DNA of 34,992 bases from an uncultured Eubacteriales bacterium (GCA_949282945.1 CASDQQ010000062.1:1-34992), one strand, 5' to 3'; positions 8,809-17,343 are shown, counted from the first letter of the stretch. Notes: generated from the sequence alone by a model not told the origin. Numbers and translations are program-made.

Positions 8809-10386
8809 ATCGATTTATTGTCACTGATAATGGGCGCAGTATTTGGTATTGCTGTCGGTGCTGTTATATGTGGATTGATTGTTTCCAAGATCATGTTCCA
8901 AAAAGGTATTGAACATAGAAAAAAGATTGCTGAAGCCGAGATAGGAAGCGCTGAGGAAGAAAAAGTAAGGATTATTTCTGAAGCGGTAAAGCTTGGTGAA
9001 GGAAAGAAAAGAGAAGCATTACTTACCGCGAAAGAAGAAATACACAAAAGCAGGATTGAGCTTGACAGAGAAATAAGAGACAGACGAAACGAACTGCAGA
9101 GAATGGAAAGAAAAATTCTTCAGAAAGAAGATGTCCTCGATAGGAAGATCGAAAATATGGAGAAAAAAGAAGATACAATGAACGAGCGTCTTAAGGAGCT
9201 TTCTGATAAACAGGAAGAATGCGAAGAGATCAAGAAGCAGCAGATAGCCGAACTTGAAAAGATAGCAGGCCTGACAAGCGAAGATGCAAGGCAGTATTTA
9301 CTCAATATTTTCGAGAACGATATAAGACATGATACAGCAGTCATGCTGAAAGAGTATGAAATGCGCACTAAGGAAGAAGCGGACAGGAAAGCAAAGGAAA
9401 TTATTTCTACAGCTATCCAGAAATGTGCGGCTGATCATGCTTCGGAGACTACGGTATCTGTAGTTGTTCTTCCTAACGAAGAGATGAAAGGAAGAATTAT
9501 AGGAAGAGAAGGAAGAAATATAAGAACGCTTGAAACTTTGACAGGAATAGATCTCATCATTGACGATACACCTGAGGCGGTCATTATTTCGGGATTCGAC
9601 CCTATAAGGCGTGAAATCGCCAGAATCGCTTTGGAAAAACTGGTGGTAGACGGAAGAATACATCCGGCCAGAATTGAGGAAATGGTTGAAAAGGCGAGAA
9701 AGGAAGTTGAGAACACTATAAGGCAGGAAGGCGAAAACGCTTCTTTTGAAACCGGTGTTCACGGACTTAATCCTGAAATCATAAAGCTTCTCGGTCGTTT
9801 GAAATACAGGACCAGTTATGGACAGAACGTATTGACTCATTCGATAGAGGTTGCTCATTTGGCAGGTGTAATGGCTGCTGAATTGGGAGAAGATATTACC
9901 ATGGCTAAGAGAGCTGGTCTGCTTCATGATATAGGTAAATCTATAGACCACGAGGTTGAAGGATCTCATATAATGATCGGAGCGGACATATGCAGAAAGT
10001 ATAAAGAGTCGAGTACGGTTATAAACGCTGTAGAGGCTCATCATGGAGATGTAGAACCTGAGACGGTTATTGCCGTATTGGTACAGGCTGCTGATACAAT
10101 TTCAGCTGCAAGACCTGGAGCCAGAAGAGAAACGCTTGAATCCTACATCAAGAGACTTGAGAAACTTGAACATATCGTTAATTCTTTTAGTGGAATTGAG
10201 AAATGTTTTGCAATTCAGGCGGGAAGAGAAGTAAGAGTTATGGTTAAGCCGGAAGAGATAAGCGACGATGAAATGGCCCTTAAATCAAGAGAGATATGTA
10301 AGCAGATAGAAGCTGAACTTGATTATCCGGGCCAGATAAAGGTTACAGTAATAAGAGAAACGAGAACTATTGATTTTGCAAAATAA
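8809..10386 (+). CDS. rny: Ribonuclease Y (endoribonuclease, membrane anchored)
   Basis: Main mRNA-decay-initiating endonuclease of many Firmicutes. Seen in order: an N-terminal membrane helix ([19 protein letters not shown]), a long charged coiled coil (about residues 30-180), a KH RNA-binding domain ([15 protein letters not shown]) and an HD domain with [10 protein letters not shown] and [12 protein letters not shown]. Length about 525 matches the family. The start is uncertain: the strong SD GGGAGG (8795-8800) is 8 bases from ATC 8809, which gives a normal N-terminus. GTG 8800 lies inside that SD, TTG 8818 is 17 bases away, and ATG 8830 has no SD and trims the membrane helix. An AUC start is my preferred but unproven reading. 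Confidence 0.95.
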   Translation: MDLLSLIMGAVFGIAVGAVICGLIVSKIMFQKGIEHRKKIAEAEIGSAEEEKVRIISEAVKLGEGKKREALLTAKEEIHKSRIELDREIRDRRNELQRMERKILQKEDVLDRKIENMEKKEDTMNERLKELSDKQEECEEIKKQQIAELEKIAGLTSEDARQYLLNIFENDIRHDTAVMLKEYEMRTKEEADRKAKEIISTAIQKCAADHASETTVSVVVLPNEEMKGRIIGREGRNIRTLETLTGIDLIIDDTPEAVIISGFDPIRREIARIALEKLVVDGRIHPARIEEMVEKARKEVENTIRQEGENASFETGVHGLNPEIIKLLGRLKYRTSYGQNVLTHSIEVAHLAGVMAAELGEDITMAKRAGLLHDIGKSIDHEVEGSHIMIGADICRKYKESSTVINAVEAHHGDVEPETVIAVLVQAADTISAARPGARRETLESYIKRLEKLEHIVNSFSGIEKCFAIQAGREVRVMVKPEEISDDEMALKSREICKQIEAELDYPGQIKVTVIRETRTIDFAK

Positions 10387-10396
10387 GATTTGTATG

Positions 10397-10424
10397 TGGC
10401 GTACCTTGGGTACGCCATTTTTTT
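10397..10424 (+). terminator. Rho-independent terminator after rny
   Basis: Perfect 9-bp stem: TGGCGTACC (10397-10405) with GGTACGCCA (10409-10417), a TTG loop, then seven T (10418-10424). It lies between rny and ymdB. Because ymdB follows only 30 bases later with no clear promoter, it probably attenuates rather than ends transcription. Confidence 0.88.
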
Positions 10425-10454
10425 ATCAAAAGTAAATAAAACGGAGTGGAATAT

Positions 10455-11252
10455 ATGATTAAAGTTTTATTTGTAGGTGACGTGTGCTCAAGCGCAGGCG
10501 TCAGGACATTTAAAAAGGTGGTAGGAGATCTTAGATCAGAAAACAAAAATTATGATTTTATCGTGGTAAACGGCGAAAACGCGGCAGGAGGACTTGGTAT
10601 AACATATCCTTTGCTGAAAGAACTTTGTGAGGCGGGAGCCGACATGGTAACATTAGGCAACCACACGTGGAGCAGAAAAGAAATACTGAATTTTATAGAG
10701 GATGAAAAATGTATAATAAGGCCTGCCAATTATCCTGAAAATACTCCGGGCAGAGGAAGCGCGGTAATAGAAAAAGGGGGAAAAACTCTCGGGGTAATAA
10801 ATGTTTTAGGACTTGTTTATATGGATCCCAACAATTGTCCCTTTGAGGCATGCGACAGGGAGCTTATTGAAATTAAGAAAAGAACGAAAGCGGTTTTAGT
10901 AGATATACACGCCGAGGCTACTTCGGAAAAATGTGCTCTGGCCTGGTATCTTGATGGCAGAGTTTCGGCTGTAGTGGGGACCCATACCCATGTACAGACG
11001 GCGGACGAGAGAATACTGGAAAGAGGGACCGGATTTTTGAGCGACGCGGGTATGACCGGACCTTACGAAGGCGTAATAGGCATGGACAGAGAGGCTGTTT
11101 TAAAAAAATTCACTACTCATATACCTGAAAGGTTTGAGAGTGCGAGGGGCAGCACGCAATTTTGCGGAGTTGGATTGGAAATTGACGAAACGACTGGAAA
11201 ATGTACAGATATACAAAGAATAAAAATCGTAGGAATAAATTTTGGGAAATAA
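10455..11252 (+). CDS. ymdB: YmdB-family metallophosphoesterase (TIGR00282)
   Basis: Dinuclear-metal phosphodiesterase of 265 residues; in Bacillus subtilis YmdB hydrolyses 2',3'-cyclic nucleotides and affects biofilm and motility decisions. The metal-binding motifs are all present: LFVGDV at the N-terminus, VNGENAAGG, LGNHTW, HAEATSEK and GTHTHVQTADERIL, followed by DAGMTGPY. ATG 10455 is chosen over GTG 10446 because GGAG (10443-10446) then has an 8-base spacing and the protein starts MIKVLFVGD like its relatives. The position between rny and spoVS matches Bacillus. Confidence 0.95.
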   Translation: MIKVLFVGDVCSSAGVRTFKKVVGDLRSENKNYDFIVVNGENAAGGLGITYPLLKELCEAGADMVTLGNHTWSRKEILNFIEDEKCIIRPANYPENTPGRGSAVIEKGGKTLGVINVLGLVYMDPNNCPFEACDRELIEIKKRTKAVLVDIHAEATSEKCALAWYLDGRVSAVVGTHTHVQTADERILERGTGFLSDAGMTGPYEGVIGMDREAVLKKFTTHIPERFESARGSTQFCGVGLEIDETTGKCTDIQRIKIVGINFGK

Positions 11253-11313
11253 AGGGATTTTTTTGGAAATAAAAAAATATATTCTCATAACAATTTTATT
11301 AGGAGGTATATTT

Positions 11314-11586
11314 ATGGATGTTTTAAAGGTTTCAGCAAAATCTAATCCCAATTCTGTGGCAGGTGCTTTGGCCGGAGTTGTAAGAGAAGTTGGTGCTGCG
11401 GAGATTCAGGCGATAGGGGCAGGAGCTCTCAATCAGGCGGTTAAGGCTATAGCAATCTCAAGGGGTTTTCTCGCGCCCTCAGGAATTGAGCTTATATGTA
11501 TACCGGCTTTTACCGATATCCTGATAGAGGGAGAAGACCGTACGGCTATAAAGCTCTTTGTAGAGCCGAGAAGAGCCGTGGGATAA
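11314..11586 (+). CDS. spoVS: Stage V sporulation protein S
   Basis: Small Alba-like protein of 90 residues needed for late spore coat and cortex development in Bacillus; it also occurs in some non-sporulating lineages. Almost every residue fits the family: LKVSAKSNPNSVAGALAGVV, AAEIQAIGAGALNQAVKAIA, APSGIELICIPAFTD, then RTAIKLFVEPR. The ATG is fixed by AGGAGG (11301-11306), 7 bases upstream; the longer frame from 11242 has no support. A strong terminator follows directly. Confidence 0.96.
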   Translation: MDVLKVSAKSNPNSVAGALAGVVREVGAAEIQAIGAGALNQAVKAIAISRGFLAPSGIELICIPAFTDILIEGEDRTAIKLFVEPRRAVG

Positions 11587-11605
11587 AAATAGTACATCAA
11601 TAATT

Positions 11606-11632
11606 ACGGGCGGATATATCCGCCCGTTTTTT
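11606..11632 (+). terminator. Strong rho-independent terminator after spoVS
   Basis: Perfect 22-base palindrome at 11606-11627 (arms ACGGGCGGATA and TATCCGCCCGT) followed by six T at 11627-11632. It closes the rny-ymdB-spoVS unit. Confidence 0.9.
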
Positions 11633-11680
11633 ATTGTGATAATGGAGAAACAACCGTGGCAGATATGAAAAAACAGGTAT

Positions 11681-11736
11681 TTTAAGTAAATCCGCTTAAA
11701 TGACATCCATAAGTACCATGTCATTCTGAATTTTTT
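11681..11736 (+). other. Two overlapping small hairpins before hisS
   Basis: TTTAAG (11681-11686) pairs with CTTAAA (11695-11700), and AATGACAT (11699-11706) pairs with ATGTCATT (11718-11725). They share bases 11699-11700, so both cannot fully form at once. Six T follow at 11731-11736. They lie upstream of the likely hisS promoter, so they may end a transcript or belong to a small RNA. No T-box sequence is seen. The rest of 11633-11776 shows nothing else. Confidence 0.3.
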
Positions 11737-11776
11737 AACAAGTTGTTAATAGAGAAAAGCAAATATATTCCGTTAA

Positions 11777-11805
11777 TTGCGATTGAGAGTCTTTTGTGAT
11801 AAAAT
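11777..11805 (+). promoter_or_regulatory. Likely hisS promoter
   Basis: TTGCGA (11777-11782), 17-base spacer, TAAAAT (11800-11805). An alternative is TTGAGA (11783-11788)-N16-TATACA (11805-11810). The region directly precedes the hisS SD. Confidence 0.5.
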
Positions 11806-11844
11806 ATACAAACTTAGAAGATTTTGCGGAGGTATTTGTTTAAA

Positions 11845-13179
11845 ATGAGCAAAGATAAAGGATATATTACGCCGTCTGTTCCCCAGGGAATGATAGAATT
11901 ACTTCCGAAGGAACAGATACTTTTTAATAAAATGATGGATACTATTAAAAATACCTATGAGCTGTTCGGCTTTATACCGCTTGATACTCCGGTAATGGAA
12001 AAGGCTGAGGTATTGTTGGCCAAAAGCGGGGGAGATACGGAAAAGCAGGTCTACAGATTTTATAAAGGGGATAATGAATTGGCCCTCAGATTTGATCTGA
12101 CGGTTCCCCTTGCCAGATTCGTAGCCCAACACCATGGAGAGCTTACGTTTCCTTTCAGGAGATATCATATAGGAAAGGTATACAGAGGAGAACGGCCGCA
12201 AAAAGGACGGTTTAGAGAATTTTACCAGTGTGATATAGATATAATAGGAAATGAAGCTCTGAGCATAATAAATGACGCCGAAATACCAAGTATTATTTAT
12301 AAGACGTTTAAGGCTCTGGGATTTGAAAGTTTTACCATACATATAAATAACAGAAAAATATTAAACGGAATTTTTGAGTGCCTCAATATCTGTAACAAAG
12401 TAGAAGTAATGCGTATTGTGGATAAGATCGACAAAATAGGTCAGGAAGCCATAAAGGAGTGTCTAGAAGAAATAGGAGTGGATCGTGAAGCAATAAACAT
12501 TTTATTAGACATAATAACATTCAAAGGCAGCAATACTGAAATTATTGATAATATAGAGAAAAGCGGATTGCGGAACCCGACTCTTGAAGAGGGGATTTTT
12601 GAACTTAAAGAAGTAATTAATTATATAGGGAGCTTTGAGGTGCCAAAAGAAAATTATGTTGTAGATTTAAAGATAGCAAGGGGGCTTGATTATTATACCG
12701 GAACGGTATATGAGACCATATTAAATGATTATCCTTCTATAGGCAGTGTATGTTCCGGCGGAAGATATGACAATCTGGCTCAGAATTATACTGATAAGAA
12801 ACTTCCCGGAGTTGGGATTTCAATAGGACTTTCAAGATTGTTCTATCAGCTTACCACAGGTAATATAATCAATACTGACGGCCCGGCTACACCTACCAAG
12901 CTGCTCATAATCCCCATGAACGACAGCATGGATTATGCCATGGGCATAGCGACTAAAATGAGAAATGCCCAAATAGCCACGGAGATATATTTAAATGACG
13001 GTAAAATAGGAAAGAAAATGAGCTATGCTGATAAAACAGGTATACCCTATGTAATAGTTATAGGAGAAAATGAGAAAAATACGGGAAGATTCAGTCTGAA
13101 AAATATGCTTACCGGAATTCAGACCGATACTGACGCCGATGGAATAATATCGGTCATAAAAAGCGGATTGGAGGAATAG
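11845..13179 (+). CDS. hisS: Histidine--tRNA ligase, eukaryote-like subtype
   Basis: Class II synthetase charging tRNA-His; 444 residues. Seen: motif 2 region VYRGERPQKGRFREFYQCDIDI, the histidine motif RGLDYYTGTVYE, SGGRYDNL, GVGISIGLSRLF (motif 3) and a C-terminal anticodon-binding domain (LLIIPMN...GIPYVIVIGENE). Several blocks follow the eukaryotic/archaeal pattern and not the common bacterial one: LALRFDLTVPLARF, the insertion with INNRKILNGIF and VDKIDKIG. HisZ (the catalytically dead regulator) is unlikely, because the active motifs and anticodon domain are present and no his operon is nearby. ATG 11845 is 12 bases from GGAGG (11828-11832); TTG 11836 is too close. Confidence 0.9.
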   Translation: MSKDKGYITPSVPQGMIELLPKEQILFNKMMDTIKNTYELFGFIPLDTPVMEKAEVLLAKSGGDTEKQVYRFYKGDNELALRFDLTVPLARFVAQHHGELTFPFRRYHIGKVYRGERPQKGRFREFYQCDIDIIGNEALSIINDAEIPSIIYKTFKALGFESFTIHINNRKILNGIFECLNICNKVEVMRIVDKIDKIGQEAIKECLEEIGVDREAINILLDIITFKGSNTEIIDNIEKSGLRNPTLEEGIFELKEVINYIGSFEVPKENYVVDLKIARGLDYYTGTVYETILNDYPSIGSVCSGGRYDNLAQNYTDKKLPGVGISIGLSRLFYQLTTGNIINTDGPATPTKLLIIPMNDSMDYAMGIATKMRNAQIATEIYLNDGKIGKKMSYADKTGIPYVIVIGENEKNTGRFSLKNMLTGIQTDTDADGIISVIKSGLEE

Positions 13180-13180
13180 T

Positions 13181-14767
13181 ATGGCGTCTTTGGAACAGGA
13201 GATATTGAGAAGAAAAACCTTTGCCATAATTTCACATCCTGACGCGGGAAAAACTACCATGACTGAGAAACTCCTGCTTTATGGAGGGGAATTAAGGGAA
13301 GCAGGTTCGGTAAAGGCAAGAAAGGCCGGAAAACATGCCGTATCTGACTGGATGGATATAGAAAAGCAGAGAGGCATATCGGTTACCTCCAGCGTTTTGC
13401 AGTTTGAATATAATGGTAATTTTATAAATATACTTGACACTCCCGGACACCAGGATTTTTCCGAAGATACTTACAGAACTTTGGTGGCGGCGGACAGCGT
13501 GGTTATGCTCATAGACGGAGCAAAGGGCGTAGAGGCCCAGACCATAAAGCTTTTTCACGTATGTAAAATGAGAGGGATACCTATTTTTACATTTGTAAAC
13601 AAAATGGACAGAGCGGCTAAAAATCCTTTTGAGCTTATGGAAGAAATAGAAAATGTATTGGGCATAAGGTCATGTCCCATGAATTGGCCTATAGGTACGG
13701 ACGGAGATTTTAAAGGTGTTTACGACAGAAAAAGTAAGAAAATACTTATGTTTAACGGTGGAAATCACGGCACCGTCGAAGTAGAGTCTGTTGAAGGAGA
13801 CATTGACGATAAAGTTTTTGCAGATTTGCTAGGAGAACATTACCATTCAAGGCTTTCAGAGGAAATAGAGCTTTTAGATATTGCCGGGGATAATTTTGAT
13901 TATGACCTTGTGCGTAAAGGAGAGCTTACGCCTATGTATTTTGGAAGCGCTATGACAAATTTTGGGGTTGAGCCCTTTTTAAAGTCATTTTTGGAGATGG
14001 CTCCGGCGCCCGCTGCAAGAATGTCTGATAAAGGAGAAGTTGATCCTTTGACAGACGAATTTACTGGATTTGTATTTAAAATTCAAGCGAATATGAATCC
14101 CGCTCACAGAGACAGAATTGCTTTTGTAAGAATATGCTCGGGAGAATTTAAAAAAGGCATGGAAGTATTCCATGTGAGGGAAGGCAAGAAGATACGTCTG
14201 GCTCAGCCCACACAGATGATGGCCCAGGAAAGAACCGTTATAGAAAACGCTTATGCGGGAGATATCGTGGGACTGTTTGATCCGGGGATCTTTAAACTTG
14301 GAGATACTTTAAGCGAAAAACAAAATAATATAAGATACGAAGGAATACCGGTTTTCCCGGCGGAGCATTTCGCGAAAATATCGCCTATCGACACAATGAA
14401 AAGAAAGCAGTTTCAAAAGGGAATACTTCAGTTGGCAGAAGAAGGTACCATACAGGTATTTAAGCAAAAAGATTACAGCTCGGAGACATTGATCGTGGGG
14501 GCCGTAGGAGTACTGCAATTTGAGGTGCTTGAGCACCGTCTGTCCTCAGAATACGGAGTGGAGATAAGAATGCAGATACTGCCGCATAAACTGGCAAGAT
14601 GGATAGTGAATGAAGATATGGATATGGACAGTCTGTCAGTTACAAGTTCAACCATAAAAGCTAAGGACAGGGAAGATAATAACGTAATAATTACGGAAAA
14701 CGAGTGGGCGCTGAATTGGGCGCTTGACAAAAATAAAGGTTTGGAGCTTCGAGATATAAATGGTTAA
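13181..14767 (+). CDS. prfC: Peptide chain release factor 3
   Basis: Translational GTPase that removes RF1/RF2 from the ribosome after peptide release. The 528-residue length matches RF3. G motifs: SHPDAGKTTMTEKLLLYGG (P-loop, residues 18-36), RGISVTSSV (switch I), DTPGHQDFSEDTYR (G3) and NKMDR (G4). The C-terminal RF3 domain (LPHKLARWI) distinguishes it from EF-G and from tetracycline-resistance proteins. It starts one base after the hisS stop with GGAGG at 13170-13174, so hisS and prfC form an operon, and it overlaps the next gene by 8 bases. Confidence 0.96.
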   Translation: MASLEQEILRRKTFAIISHPDAGKTTMTEKLLLYGGELREAGSVKARKAGKHAVSDWMDIEKQRGISVTSSVLQFEYNGNFINILDTPGHQDFSEDTYRTLVAADSVVMLIDGAKGVEAQTIKLFHVCKMRGIPIFTFVNKMDRAAKNPFELMEEIENVLGIRSCPMNWPIGTDGDFKGVYDRKSKKILMFNGGNHGTVEVESVEGDIDDKVFADLLGEHYHSRLSEEIELLDIAGDNFDYDLVRKGELTPMYFGSAMTNFGVEPFLKSFLEMAPAPAARMSDKGEVDPLTDEFTGFVFKIQANMNPAHRDRIAFVRICSGEFKKGMEVFHVREGKKIRLAQPTQMMAQERTVIENAYAGDIVGLFDPGIFKLGDTLSEKQNNIRYEGIPVFPAEHFAKISPIDTMKRKQFQKGILQLAEEGTIQVFKQKDYSSETLIVGAVGVLQFEVLEHRLSSEYGVEIRMQILPHKLARWIVNEDMDMDSLSVTSSTIKAKDREDNNVIITENEWALNWALDKNKGLELRDING

Positions 14768-15689
14768 AAGTATTGAGCATATAAATGAATATATTTTGAG
14801 TGGCAGAGCCGATAAACTTATAGCTGAGGCGGAGAGCTTTCATGAAAAACAGTACCAAAAACTTATAAATGAAATTACCGAAAACTCAGACGTATATAAA
14901 GTTATATGTATAGCGGGTCCCTCTTCGTCTGGAAAGACTATTTTCACAAACACGCTGATGAGGAAAATAAGGGCGCAGGGCATGGACTCTATGGTAATTT
15001 CTATGGACAATTATTTTATAGATAAAAGTAAAATAGAACCGGATGAATTTGGAAAATATGATTTTGAATCGGTAGACATTATTGATACAGAATTATTTAA
15101 TTCTCAGATAAATTCTTTGATATGCGGAGAAAAGGTGCATTTGTCAGAGTATAGCTTTTTCTCCGGTAAAAAAAAGTTTGGCAAAAATGCGGTAAGTTTA
15201 GGCAAAAACGGGATCATATTTATAGAAGGAATACACGCTCTTAATTATGATACTCTTTTTTCTGGTATGGATAAGAAAAATATGTATGGAATATATATAT
15301 CTCCGGAGGACTCTTATAAAGGCGACGGAGGATATATTTTGCAGCCTCATCAGATAAGGCTCATAAGAAGAGTCGTGAGAGACAGCTGCTATAGAAACTG
15401 CGGAATATCCGGAACTTTGAATATGTGGGACTCAGTGAGAGTGGGAGAGTATAAGTACATTTATCCTTATAGAAAAAACGCTCAGTTCTGTTTTAATTCG
15501 TCGCTAGAGTATGAACTTCCGGTGCTGAAAAAATAATTTGACAGGGAATATATGTCTGCAGGCGAAGATGTGCATCGTATTTGTGAAAAATTTATAGACA
15601 AAAAAATACTTGAGGAATTCTCGGAAATATCTTCCGACATAGTTCCCCAAGCATCAATTCTGAATGAATTTATACCGAAAACTTTTTAA
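14760..15689 (+). pseudogene. Uridine kinase-like nucleoside kinase, broken by one in-frame stop
   Basis: P-loop nucleoside kinase of the uridine kinase/phosphoribulokinase family, expected to phosphorylate uridine/cytidine or a related nucleoside. Seen: Walker A GPSSSGKT (residues 53-60), MVISMDNYFIDK, YDFESVDIID, GIIFIEGIHALN and RRVVRDSCYRNC. The first frame stops at TAA 15534-15536 after ...YELPVLKK (258 codons). The same frame then runs on to TAA 15687-15689 and encodes the family's expected C-terminus (DIVPQASILNEFI, like the conserved ..PxTSIIREF.. ending). Relatives usually carry Tyr after LKK, so a TAT or TAC to TAA change explains the break. The truncated 258-residue product may still fold. 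Confidence 0.82.
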
Positions 15690-15897
15690 TTTCCTCTAAA
15701 AGTTCGCTACAATCATCAGAATGTATATTTACAGCAATCGGTTTTGCTAAATCAAGACTGAATATACCCATTATAGATTTAGCGTCGACAATGTATCTTC
15801 CTGAAACAAGATCTACATCATACTCACATTTGTTCATTATATTAACGAATTCTTTAACATCCGCTATTGAACGTAATAAAACACTCGCAGTTCTCAT
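15670..15897 (-). CDS. HPr-like protein lacking the phosphorylatable His
   Basis: Small 75-residue protein with the HPr fold pattern. The Ser-46 region is well kept (DAKSIMGIFSLDLAK), as is the last helix (SELLEEIKKF). The phosphocarrier loop GxHARPA with catalytic His15 is missing; the equivalent stretch reads LLRSIADVKEF. It therefore cannot pass phosphate from Enzyme I but could keep a regulatory Ser. Excellent SD (AAGGAGGG) 6 bases before the ATG. This is the only minus-strand gene in the window, and its 3' end overlaps the tail of the broken kinase frame by 20 bases, tail to tail. Confidence 0.85.
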   Translation of the reverse strand: MRTASVLLRSIADVKEFVNIMNKCEYDVDLVSGRYIVDAKSIMGIFSLDLAKPIAVNIHSDDCSELLEEIKKFSV

Positions 15898-15929
15898 AAA
15901 GTATCCCTCCTTTATTTTTACCTAATGCT

Positions 15930-15958
15930 ATGATATACTTTTCAAAAATAATCGTCAA
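15930..15958 (-). promoter_or_regulatory. Promoter of the HPr-like gene
   Basis: Read on the minus strand: TTGACG (15958-15953), 17-base spacer, TATCAT (15935-15930), about 30 bases before the ATG. The -35 sits beside the mtaB SD on the other strand. Confidence 0.65.
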
Positions 15959-15966
15959 GGAGATAA

Positions 15967-17295
15967 TTGGCAAATAATATGAAAAAAGCTGCAGCATACA
16001 CTCTGGGCTGTAAAGTAAATCAATATGAATCAGAGGCCGTTTTAAATATATTAAGGGACGCAGGATATGAAATCACTGATTTCGATGAGTATGCCGACGT
16101 TTATATAATAAACACCTGTACGGTTACAGGTTTGGCAGATAGGAAATGCAGACAGATAATAAGGCGGGCTAAGAAACTTAATCCGCAAAGTATAATAGTC
16201 GCTATGGGATGTTATTCTCAGGTATCTCCTAAAGAGGTGGCAGAAATAGACGGAGTAAATCTGGTTATAGGCACAAATGAAAGAAAGAGGATAGCCGAGC
16301 TACTGGACGGGAGTATAAATTGTGATTCTAATATGATACTTGTAGGCAACATAATGGACGTAAGGAAATTTGAGGAGCTTGGCCTTGAAACATATACTGA
16401 ACATACGAGAGCTTTTTTGAAGATCCAGGACGGATGCAACAGATATTGTTCATACTGTATAATTCCTTACGCCAGGGGTCCTGTGCGCAGCAGACTTCCG
16501 GAAAATATAACCGAAGAAGTTAAAAGGCTTGCGGCTTCAGGATATAAAGAGTTTGTTTTGACCGGTATACATCTGGCTTCATATGGAACTGATCTGAAAA
16601 ATGTAGGTCTTATAGATATTCTACGCCGCATAGCTGAACTGGACGGCGTAGAACGCATTCGGCTCGGGTCCATAGAGCCAATGACCGTAACGGAGGCTTT
16701 TGTAAAGTTTGCAGAAAGTTGCGAAAAGCTTTGTCCCCATTATCATATTTCATTGCAGAGCGGAAGCAAAAGCGTACTTGAACGGATGAACAGACGGTAT
16801 ACGCCAAAAGAATATTTTGAAAAATGTAATATACTTAAGAGTAATATACCGGGAATATCTTTTACCACTGATATCATAGTAGGGTTTCCTGGAGAAACGG
16901 AAGAGGAGTTTATGGAAACGATGGACTTTGCGGAAAAAATAGGATTTTCTAAGATACATGTTTTTAAATACTCTCCAAGAAAAGGTACTAAGGCCGCCTC
17001 AATGGAAGGACAGATTTCCAATAGTATAAAGGAAAATAGAAGTGAACGGCTCATGGCTTTGTCTGATAAAATGGGATCGGACTTTGCTGAAAAAATGACG
17101 GGTTCAGTTGTAAACGTACTGTTTGAAAGAAAAACACCGGACGGGAATTTTTTTGAGGGACATTGTGAAAACTATATGAAGGTTTTAACAGAATGCGGCA
17201 AAGATACCGGAATTTTTCCGGGAGACATAAAGCCGGTAAAAATTATCGGACATTCAGGAGAAGTTCTCCTCGGGGCTTTGCAATTGACAAGATAA
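15967..17295 (+). CDS. mtaB: tRNA (N6-threonylcarbamoyladenosine-C2) methylthiotransferase MtaB
   Basis: Radical SAM enzyme with two iron-sulfur clusters that converts t6A37 to ms2t6A37 in tRNA, acting on the product of the TsaD pathway encoded earlier in the window. Seen: UPF0004 domain with its three cluster Cys (TLGCKVNQYE, NTCTV, MGCYSQ), radical SAM motif CNRYCSYC, GFPGETEEEF and a C-terminal TRAM-like domain. Length 442 is typical for MtaB; the LGCKVNQYE start separates it from MiaB and RimO. TTG 15967 is 4 bases from AAGGAG (15957-15962); ATG 15979 is an alternative but 16 bases away. Confidence 0.94.
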   Translation: MANNMKKAAAYTLGCKVNQYESEAVLNILRDAGYEITDFDEYADVYIINTCTVTGLADRKCRQIIRRAKKLNPQSIIVAMGCYSQVSPKEVAEIDGVNLVIGTNERKRIAELLDGSINCDSNMILVGNIMDVRKFEELGLETYTEHTRAFLKIQDGCNRYCSYCIIPYARGPVRSRLPENITEEVKRLAASGYKEFVLTGIHLASYGTDLKNVGLIDILRRIAELDGVERIRLGSIEPMTVTEAFVKFAESCEKLCPHYHISLQSGSKSVLERMNRRYTPKEYFEKCNILKSNIPGISFTTDIIVGFPGETEEEFMETMDFAEKIGFSKIHVFKYSPRKGTKAASMEGQISNSIKENRSERLMALSDKMGSDFAEKMTGSVVNVLFERKTPDGNFFEGHCENYMKVLTECGKDTGIFPGDIKPVKIIGHSGEVLLGALQLTR

Positions 17296-17306
17296 CATGT
17301 TATAAT
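17278..17306 (+). promoter_or_regulatory. Extended -10 promoter of ireB
   Basis: TTGCAA (17278-17283), 17-base spacer, TATAAT (17301-17306) preceded by TG-T, a consensus extended -10. It overlaps the end of mtaB. The -10 lies in a perfect 12-base palindrome ATAACATGTTAT (17292-17303). A nearby TTGACA (17284) is only 11 bases from the -10 and so is not the -35. Confidence 0.75.
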
Positions 17307-17343
17307 CTCTATATTAAAAATTTTATTTGCAGGAGGTGTTCTT

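Noticed and set aside
9298-10044. 248-codon minus-strand open frame
   Set aside because: It lies wholly inside rny, has no SD and no recognisable domain; the opposite frame encodes the conserved KH and HD domains.
11633-11844. T-box riboswitch before hisS
   Set aside because: The conserved T-box antiterminator sequence is absent and there is no terminator between the likely promoter and the gene.
11845-13179. HisZ, regulatory subunit of ATP phosphoribosyltransferase
   Set aside because: The active-site motifs and the C-terminal anticodon-binding domain are present, and no histidine biosynthesis genes are near.
15534-15536. Stop recoding (selenocysteine or pyrrolysine) in the kinase gene
   Set aside because: The codon is TAA, not TGA or TAG, and no downstream recoding hairpin is seen; a nonsense change fits better.
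17284-17306. TTGACA plus TATAAT as the ireB promoter
   Set aside because: The hexamers are only 11 bases apart; TTGCAA at 17278 has the correct 17-base spacing.
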